A stretch of 56,885 nucleotides of DNA, from positions 1 to 56,885 of the forward strand of contig CACWOS010000012.1 of assembly GCA_902762565.1 (NCBI GenBank). The letters are read 5' to 3'. This document shows positions 51,545 through 56,885 of this stretch, piece after piece (the stretch's first letter is position 1; every line of letters starts with the position of its first letter). A program made the position numbers and the translations under genes. Under the pieces are notes generated by a model. It saw only the letters and a list, made by a program, of their open reading frames with translations. It was not told the origin of the DNA and did no database searches. Source of the DNA: an uncultured Prevotellaceae bacterium (lineage in GTDB: Bacteria; Bacteroidota; Bacteroidia; Bacteroidales; Bacteroidaceae).

Positions 51545-53024
51545 GTTTCATCTGCACATGGTAAAGTGTTAGCGATGGATAATTGCAGTGATTAATAACG
51601 GTAAGCATGATTGTTGTGTCTGCTTTCAGCTTGTCTATATAATCAGTGATGCGCTGGTCAAATATATCGCCATCGGGTGATTCAATAATATAGTCCACAT
51701 GGCCAATATACTCTGTTGGGAAGATACCTGCGAAATAGCATGTGTCACAAACGGGCTTCATCTCGTAGAACGTAGAAAAGGGACAAACCACAGTATCAGA
51801 TGATTTGAAATGCTGCCACTGTACAAACGATTGTAGGTTCTCGTAGTTCCAACGTTTATCGGGCATCATAGACCAAATTCCGAATAGAGTAAGCAATACT
51901 GCTATCACACTGAATATGGCACGACACAATCGATGTCTGGCTGCAAGATAAATTATGGCAACCATCAGAGGAAGGAAAGCCATCCAGCGATAGTAATTAG
52001 TGAAACGCCCAGCAAGATTCATAATGACAGGCACGTATAACGCACATAACAAGGCAAGGAATCCTTTGTCATTCCGTAATTGTCGTAAGCTATGACTCCA
52101 ACAGATTATATATGCCACCAATGCAGTTATTGTCAGAATGAGAAAACTGCGGTATTCTGTAATTGATACAATCCTCTCACCGAGACTTGACTCAGTGGTT
52201 AGTTCTTGCAGTTTTTGTGTATAGGGAGCCAAATTGAAGCACAACATTTCATCAGCCCATGGAAGCACAACCAAAGCAATGCCCGACAACGTGGCTGAAT
52301 ATTGAATGATACTGCTAGCAAATGCTATAAAGCGACCATGCGCCAACATGAAAAGAGACACTGATAGTAGCCCCAGAAAGATACCAGTATTCAGGAGAAT
52401 AAAAAGTCGGATTGCTTCCATGCGACGTCCTTTCATCAAGATGAAGTAAAAGAACCAAAGAGCACTCAGATAGACAGCAGCCTGAACTCCTGAACACAAG
52501 AGTAGTGCAGAAGTTATGAGGATGACGATGCGAGAAGCTAGTGACTTGGCTGACAGATAGTTATCAATTGCTTGGATGGTAAACACAAACATGAGAGCGC
52601 ATAACATATCGGGACGTCCATTGCGATATGTCCATGCCATTTCACTAGTACCCCATAATAACACTGTGAAAAGAACTGTAGTCCACGGTGTCAGCTGTAA
52701 TTCATGACGTTTCATAAGTCGTAAGCAGACACCACCAAGTACGAAAGTCAGAAGCAGATTCAAACTTCTAACAATTACCAGACTGCTACCAAAGAGCCAC
52801 ATCCAAACAGTGACTAGTATCTGGTAGAGTGGAGGGTAGACAGAGAATGGATGTTGTCCGACTATGCGGTACCATGCTGTTGTTTCCCATGAGCCATGAA
52901 AAGCAGCATTGTAAGATGTGTCTAGAAACATTACTTCATCAATCCAAGGAACTAAATTGCTCAGAGTGATAACGTTGACAATGATGAATGCCAACGACAA
53001 TAGGACATAAGAAATCCTTACCAT
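51537..53024 (-). CDS. GT-C family membrane glycosyltransferase (ArnT/PMT-like)
   Basis: 495 residues with 11-13 hydrophobic segments. The WIDEVMFLDTSYN loop near residue 29 carries the acidic pair expected in the first periplasmic loop. HPFSVYPPLYQI and LLTFVLGGVCLRLMKRH follow in the ArnT/PMT layout. It likely transfers a sugar from a polyprenyl-phosphate donor to a surface acceptor. The gene is directly adjacent to the secreted protein gene. Confidence 0.82.
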   Translation of the reverse strand: MVRISYVLLSLAFIIVNVITLSNLVPWIDEVMFLDTSYNAAFHGSWETTAWYRIVGQHPFSVYPPLYQILVTVWMWLFGSSLVIVRSLNLLLTFVLGGVCLRLMKRHELQLTPWTTVLFTVLLWGTSEMAWTYRNGRPDMLCALMFVFTIQAIDNYLSAKSLASRIVILITSALLLCSGVQAAVYLSALWFFYFILMKGRRMEAIRLFILLNTGIFLGLLSVSLFMLAHGRFIAFASSIIQYSATLSGIALVVLPWADEMLCFNLAPYTQKLQELTTESSLGERIVSITEYRSFLILTITALVAYIICWSHSLRQLRNDKGFLALLCALYVPVIMNLAGRFTNYYRWMAFLPLMVAIIYLAARHRLCRAIFSVIAVLLTLFGIWSMMPDKRWNYENLQSFVQWQHFKSSDTVVCPFSTFYEMKPVCDTCYFAGIFPTEYIGHVDYIIESPDGDIFDQRITDYIDKLKADTTIMLTVINHCNYPSLTLYHVQMKHE

Positions 53025-55079
53025 TTACTTTATAAGAACCTTGCGTCTATTAACGATGTTCAATCCCTTCTGCAGGGAACTGATGCGTTGGCCCTGAAGG
53101 TTGTAGATGCCGTCTCTGACCTCTGACTTCTCACTTCTTACTTCTGCTATTCCTGTCGTTTCGATTTCGAGTTCTCCAGTGAATGCCTCACGACTGTTCT
53201 CTACGGTTATGGTATAACGGCCCTTGGAATAGGCAGAGATGTCGATGTTGACGGCTACGATATTACCTGCATTGATGGCTTTCTCGTAGACGGTTTTGCC
53301 TGATTCGCCGCTAATGCGTACCAAGTAGGCTTCAGCAAGCAGGTCAAAATTAATACCTAATTGTTGGTCGTTGTATTCACCATATAGCGGCTGCTCAACC
53401 GTCCTCAATATTAGTGCTTTGGGTTTTGTCTTAATGATATGGGTAAAGTCTAAGCGTTGTTTGGGGGCATTCGATGTCTCAGGTGTAGCTTCATCCTCAT
53501 ATTCGTCGTTGAGATAGATGACTTCATCGCCAACGGTACATGATATCAGGAACAGCGGATGGTCTTCTTTCCCAAGATAAACATTCTGGGTCGGCCCGTC
53601 AATACCTCCGACACCTTCCATCCACGTGGTGTAGATACTGGAGTCTATATTTATTCCTATAATATTTCTGTAAACGCCCTTAAAGCCTTTTAAACCTCCA
53701 GTCTGCTTGGGGCCAATTACATGAATTTCACTGTTTATCTGCAGGGTATCATAGGCATTGAGGGAGAAATCATACATCATCTTATATTGTTTGTCTTGCG
53801 CGTCATAGAAGTACACTTTCTGGTCCTCTTCATACCATGCCCCAATATTTCTTGTGGAGGGAATTTGTGACATAGATGCATAATCGGGATGATTGGGGCT
53901 GACATATCGTTGGCACATCATCTGTTTGCAGGTCTTCCCGTCGATGATGGTGTCGCCTTCGAAGTAGTAATATTCAACCAACTTCACAGGATTATCCGAG
54001 ACGTCTCCCACCTTCCACACTTTACCTTCTTCAATCATTGGACGGTAAGCCGTCTGTGGTGTCTTGTTGATGACAGGATGTTCCTCGCCACGATTGTCAA
54101 CCACTATGTAGTTCATGTTAGGATCGAAGCCAGGAACGTAGAAATTGGTTGCATGGAGGGCCATACAATCAGCTAACGGCTCCACTTCTTGTATGACGAA
54201 TTCAATCTTGTTGACCAGTGGGTCATCAGTTTTGCTCTCGTAGAAATAGACATAGTTGTTGGGGCCACATTGGCTGAACACCTTTCCGTAGACATGCAGA
54301 CGGTTGCCTTCCAATTCGTAAATAAGTTGCTGATGACTGTTATCTCCAGAATACTCTGTTACCCTTGTGGACATATTACTGCCATGTACTTTTCTGTTCA
54401 ATGTGTCATAGAATGAGAATGGCAAGTATGTATTGTTAAAAGTTTCCTCACCAACAAACTCCACGTATGCCAGATAATTCATAGAAGATGTGGAACGTGC
54501 ATCATAGAGGTTTGCCAGTGGACCTTCAAGAGAGCCAACGCCCTCTACCCATGTCTTTGGAAGGGAATTGTCATCTGTGCAACAAACTGTCCATTTCCGT
54601 AAATAGCGGTGTCGCGTTTCCGTACTGTCTGCTTTCTCATTATAGTTATAGCGGATAACCTCTGGCCCTTCTGTACAATCGTTAACTGATAAAACCTTGT
54701 ATGATACCATCTTCTGTTCATCATACGAATATGTCTCGTAGGTATCACCAGCCTTCAAAGAATAGTCAAACAAAAGAAACTCTTTTTGCATATCAGAGTC
54801 GAAGAAATACACTTTGTGGTCTTCCTCTCGCAAAAGTGCAGCGTCAGAGACCGCAGCCATATCGTCCTCACTCCGATACATCTTCATGTAGGTCTTTCCA
54901 GCTTTCTCCACTTTTTCGTCCATCAACCTGTAACTAACATGATGATAGCCTCTGTCGAAATCAGAACGAATCACATTCCACTTCTTGCCAGCTTTTACAA
55001 AAGGAATGTAATCGTACTCTTGAGCTAGCATCGTCAATGATGCCAGCATACACGTCAAAAATAGTAATGTTCTTTTCAT
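53025..55079 (-). CDS. Secreted protein with Prevotella-type C-terminal tail
   Basis: 684 residues. The signal peptide ends TMLAQ near residue 20. The body is beta-rich with repeated YFFD/YFYDAQD segments and two related halves (each with an 'approach, measured, YYFEGDTI' strand pattern). The C terminus reads GIYNLQGQRISSLQKGLNIV and ends RKVLIK. This tail is common in Prevotella exported proteins and resembles a type IX secretion sorting region. The residues just before it (EVRSEKSEVRDG) are encoded by a simple AGAAGT-type repeat. Function unknown. Confidence 0.7.
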   Translation of the reverse strand: MKRTLLFLTCMLASLTMLAQEYDYIPFVKAGKKWNVIRSDFDRGYHHVSYRLMDEKVEKAGKTYMKMYRSEDDMAAVSDAALLREEDHKVYFFDSDMQKEFLLFDYSLKAGDTYETYSYDEQKMVSYKVLSVNDCTEGPEVIRYNYNEKADSTETRHRYLRKWTVCCTDDNSLPKTWVEGVGSLEGPLANLYDARSTSSMNYLAYVEFVGEETFNNTYLPFSFYDTLNRKVHGSNMSTRVTEYSGDNSHQQLIYELEGNRLHVYGKVFSQCGPNNYVYFYESKTDDPLVNKIEFVIQEVEPLADCMALHATNFYVPGFDPNMNYIVVDNRGEEHPVINKTPQTAYRPMIEEGKVWKVGDVSDNPVKLVEYYYFEGDTIIDGKTCKQMMCQRYVSPNHPDYASMSQIPSTRNIGAWYEEDQKVYFYDAQDKQYKMMYDFSLNAYDTLQINSEIHVIGPKQTGGLKGFKGVYRNIIGINIDSSIYTTWMEGVGGIDGPTQNVYLGKEDHPLFLISCTVGDEVIYLNDEYEDEATPETSNAPKQRLDFTHIIKTKPKALILRTVEQPLYGEYNDQQLGINFDLLAEAYLVRISGESGKTVYEKAINAGNIVAVNIDISAYSKGRYTITVENSREAFTGELEIETTGIAEVRSEKSEVRDGIYNLQGQRISSLQKGLNIVNRRKVLIK

Positions 55080-55102
55080 ATCTGTTTGCTATATGTTAAC
55101 TC

Positions 55103-56482
55103 TTAATTCTTTAGTATCTGTTCCAGCGTAACATCTGGATTGCTTTCTCTGAACACGTCCTTCTTTAGTTTGAGCTTGCGATGCTGAACGGCAGAAATGG
55201 AGATGCAATAGATGTTGCCGATGGTGCGATTGCTAATGCCAAGACGGGTGAGCAGACACAGGCGGATGTCGTCCTCTTGCATATTGGGGTACTGATCGCG
55301 AAGGCTGGCAAAGCGGTTGTTGTCGATGGCATCGAGCGTGCGCTCTATCTCGCTCCATTCGTGGGGACTGAGGTAGATGAGCGAATCGCCGCTCTGGTTG
55401 AGTTTCTTCATAACCTCCGTACGTTCCAGGATGAAGTTCTGTAGGAATGCCACCACCTCGTTAGCCTGATGCAGTTGAGTTTTTTGGTGCTCTGCCTCCT
55501 GCTGGAGCTGTCGTTGCGCCTGACGCTGTGCCTGTAACCTGTAGCGAATTACCAGCACCATTGCTGAGATGACAATGAGCGAGGCAATAACGATAATAAA
55601 TAATGTACGTGCGAACATCTTTGAGCGGTACTCCAGTTGCTGGTTCTCCATTTCCTGTCGCAGCGACTCCTGATAGTATTCGTCTTTCTGCTCAAGTGCC
55701 TTATAATAGATGTCCTCCACTTTGTCGAAAGCTTCAGCCACGCTGTCCTCCACTTGTGTTGCACCCATGCGTCGAAGTGCAATCTTGGCGAGGTTGCTTT
55801 GTACGATGTATGTCAGGTGGACGTCGTCGCCAAGATTAATCTTCCGATAGACGTTTTCTGCTGAATCGAGCATGTTGAGGCTGAGATAACTGCGAGCAAG
55901 CACCTGTAATGTGCCTGGTCGCAGCTCGTCTGTCGCCACAGATTCTGCCTGGTGAGCATAGTCGAGTGCCTGACGATAGTCTTCCTGTGCCCATGCGATG
56001 TTAGCAAGACTGGTCAGCGTCTGGCACATCATGTCGTTCATCTGGTTTCTCTTGGCTATATCGTAAGCACGATGGATGAAATCGAGTGCCTCGTCGAATG
56101 ACCCCTCGTTGAGATAAGCCACTTGTGCAGCGAAGGTGCCTGCATAGTCGAGCAGGATGACGTAATTGTGCTCATCGTCAGGGTGCTGCTCGTAGATGGT
56201 CAGGGTTTGCTTCATCAGTCGCAAGGCCTCCTTAGGGTTGCTCTGCGACAAAGCCTCTGCCAATCGCTGGTGCGCAATATAATCGGTGTGCCAATCCTCA
56301 GATGCTTCAGCCAACTGGATGGTCTTTCGCAGCAGGGTCTCACCCTGTCGGATGCTGTCATTAGCCAAAGCAGCCTCCGCTTCCTCCAGACAATTTGCTG
56401 CTGTCTGTGAATGGGGGTCCTGCTGACTGCAAGCCATCAGCAGAACGCATAAGATGAATATGTACAACGTCTTCGTATGCAT
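55103..56482 (-). CDS. TPR lipoprotein with transmembrane helix and LuxR-like HTH
   Basis: 459 residues. Lipobox LLMACS near residue 17. Six or so TPR-type helices (about 25-260) follow, then one transmembrane helix near 298-318, a Gln-rich coiled coil, and a C-terminal region with a helix-turn-helix LGISNRTIGNIYCISISAVQ. This is the Bacteroidetes TPR-regulator architecture, presumably sensing envelope state and acting on DNA. The start is 56482 because the -7 box at 56501-56508 overlaps the longer frame. It is 23 nt before the secreted protein gene. Confidence 0.8.
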   Translation of the reverse strand: MHTKTLYIFILCVLLMACSQQDPHSQTAANCLEEAEAALANDSIRQGETLLRKTIQLAEASEDWHTDYIAHQRLAEALSQSNPKEALRLMKQTLTIYEQHPDDEHNYVILLDYAGTFAAQVAYLNEGSFDEALDFIHRAYDIAKRNQMNDMMCQTLTSLANIAWAQEDYRQALDYAHQAESVATDELRPGTLQVLARSYLSLNMLDSAENVYRKINLGDDVHLTYIVQSNLAKIALRRMGATQVEDSVAEAFDKVEDIYYKALEQKDEYYQESLRQEMENQQLEYRSKMFARTLFIIVIASLIVISAMVLVIRYRLQAQRQAQRQLQQEAEHQKTQLHQANEVVAFLQNFILERTEVMKKLNQSGDSLIYLSPHEWSEIERTLDAIDNNRFASLRDQYPNMQEDDIRLCLLTRLGISNRTIGNIYCISISAVQHRKLKLKKDVFRESNPDVTLEQILKN

Positions 56483-56500
56483 AATTGCAGATTTCCGATG

Positions 56501-56508
56501 CAAAGTTA
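56501..56508 (-). promoter_or_regulatory. -7 box for the TPR regulator operon
   Basis: TAACTTTG on the minus strand, 18 nt before the ATG. Confidence 0.6.
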
Positions 56509-56645
56509 CGATTTTATTTCTTACGATGTATCAGACACCCATGGAAAAGGTACAAACAAAGCCAAAACAGAAACTTTTAAAAATCAGTTAGTTACAAAAA
56601 GTGACGTTTTATACCCTATGGAAAACTGCTGTCGCGGGTATGGAA

Positions 56646-56678
56646 AAAACGCGGAAAGGCTGAACCCTTCCGCGTTTT
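56646..56678 (-). terminator. Hairpin terminator
   Basis: AAAACGCGGAA (56646-56656) pairs perfectly with TTCCGCGTTTT (56668-56678), loop 11 nt. On the minus strand a T-run follows. It probably ends a transcript coming from a gene beyond the window. Confidence 0.65.
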
Positions 56679-56815
56679 GACTGTCTCAATAAGCATGTTC
56701 GTCAGTTATTTCTTTTTTAAAAAAGATGCCCGAAAATTTAGCTTATTGCTGAATTTTGTCGCGACTCATCATAAAAAATGCAATTTTTAAACACTTTTCT
56801 TTTTTGAACACGAAT

Positions 56816-56835
56816 CTCACTAATCTCTCGAATAT
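56816..56835. repeat. Second copy of the dispersed AACACGAATCTCAC repeat
   Basis: AACACGAATCTCACTAATCT, similar to 31820-31853. Both copies are followed by an AATT/GAAT-rich stretch. Confidence 0.5.
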
Positions 56836-56885
56836 TATGGCGCCTCATGATAATTCGTTTGATTCGTGCAATTTGTGTTCGTTTT

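Larger units (their letters stand above)
56504..56885. other. Gene-free right end
   Basis: No gene visible. The stretch holds a hairpin terminator (56646-56678) and a copy of the dispersed AACACGAATCTCAC repeat near 56816-56835. Confidence 0.7.

Overview
The window is chromosomal DNA from a member of the Bacteroidales, most likely a Prevotella-like organism. Evidence: nearly every promoter I can find carries a Bacteroidetes-type -7 box (TAnnTTTG). There are two TonB-dependent receptors, a fused SecDF, a metK-DUF4271-hemD-rnpA-yidD-tyrS run, and a secreted protein ending in the 'IYNLQGQRI' tail common in Prevotella. Most genes are housekeeping, with short gaps. The -7 boxes were used to choose start codons, because several longest open frames begin inside or upstream of their own promoter.

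Layout. 1-7.5 kb: flippase-like membrane protein, purN, rsmA, a complete 30-codon minigene, dacB-fur, nadB and a long Rid-family protein. 7.6-10.8 kb: a TPP riboswitch followed by a TonB-dependent receptor and PnuT, a thiamine uptake operon. 10.7-20.5 kb: an AT-richer block of envelope genes (PEGA protein, BACON/SUMF1 lipoprotein, a small membrane protein, two LPP20-like proteins, a transglutaminase-like protein). It is led by a structured RNA and bracketed by two roughly 96% identical copies of the 3' end of pnuT. 20.5-21.3 kb: a gene-poor stretch with a large imperfect palindrome around six 22-bp tandem repeats. 21.3-30 kb: secDF, a rhomboid/endonuclease pair, HU, a zinc/iron-type CDF transporter with an upstream mini-ORF, and kduI-kduD. 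30-35 kb: tRNA-Gln and the conserved metK-to-tyrS run. 35-46 kb: Oar-like receptor plus M16 protease, Na/Pi cotransporter, HAD lipoprotein and nucleoside kinase. 46-49.3 kb: 2-oxoacid:ferredoxin oxidoreductase korAB. 49.4-50 kb: decayed gene fragments. 50-56.5 kb: an operon of a TPR/HTH regulator, a secreted protein, a GT-C glycosyltransferase, a UbiA-type prenyltransferase and a HAD phosphatase. 56.5-56.9 kb: no gene.

The most interesting part is 10.7-21.0 kb. All five large proteins there carry export signals. I see no TAnnTTTG box inside the block after the one at 11189, so it may be one transcription unit starting with the structured RNA. That RNA can form two mutually exclusive long-range pairings, one of which is a terminator. 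The duplicated pnuT end, the gene fragments at the edges and the base composition suggest the block was inserted beside the thiamine operon. Its function is not known to me; a cell-envelope assembly or surface-modification system is a guess from the domains.
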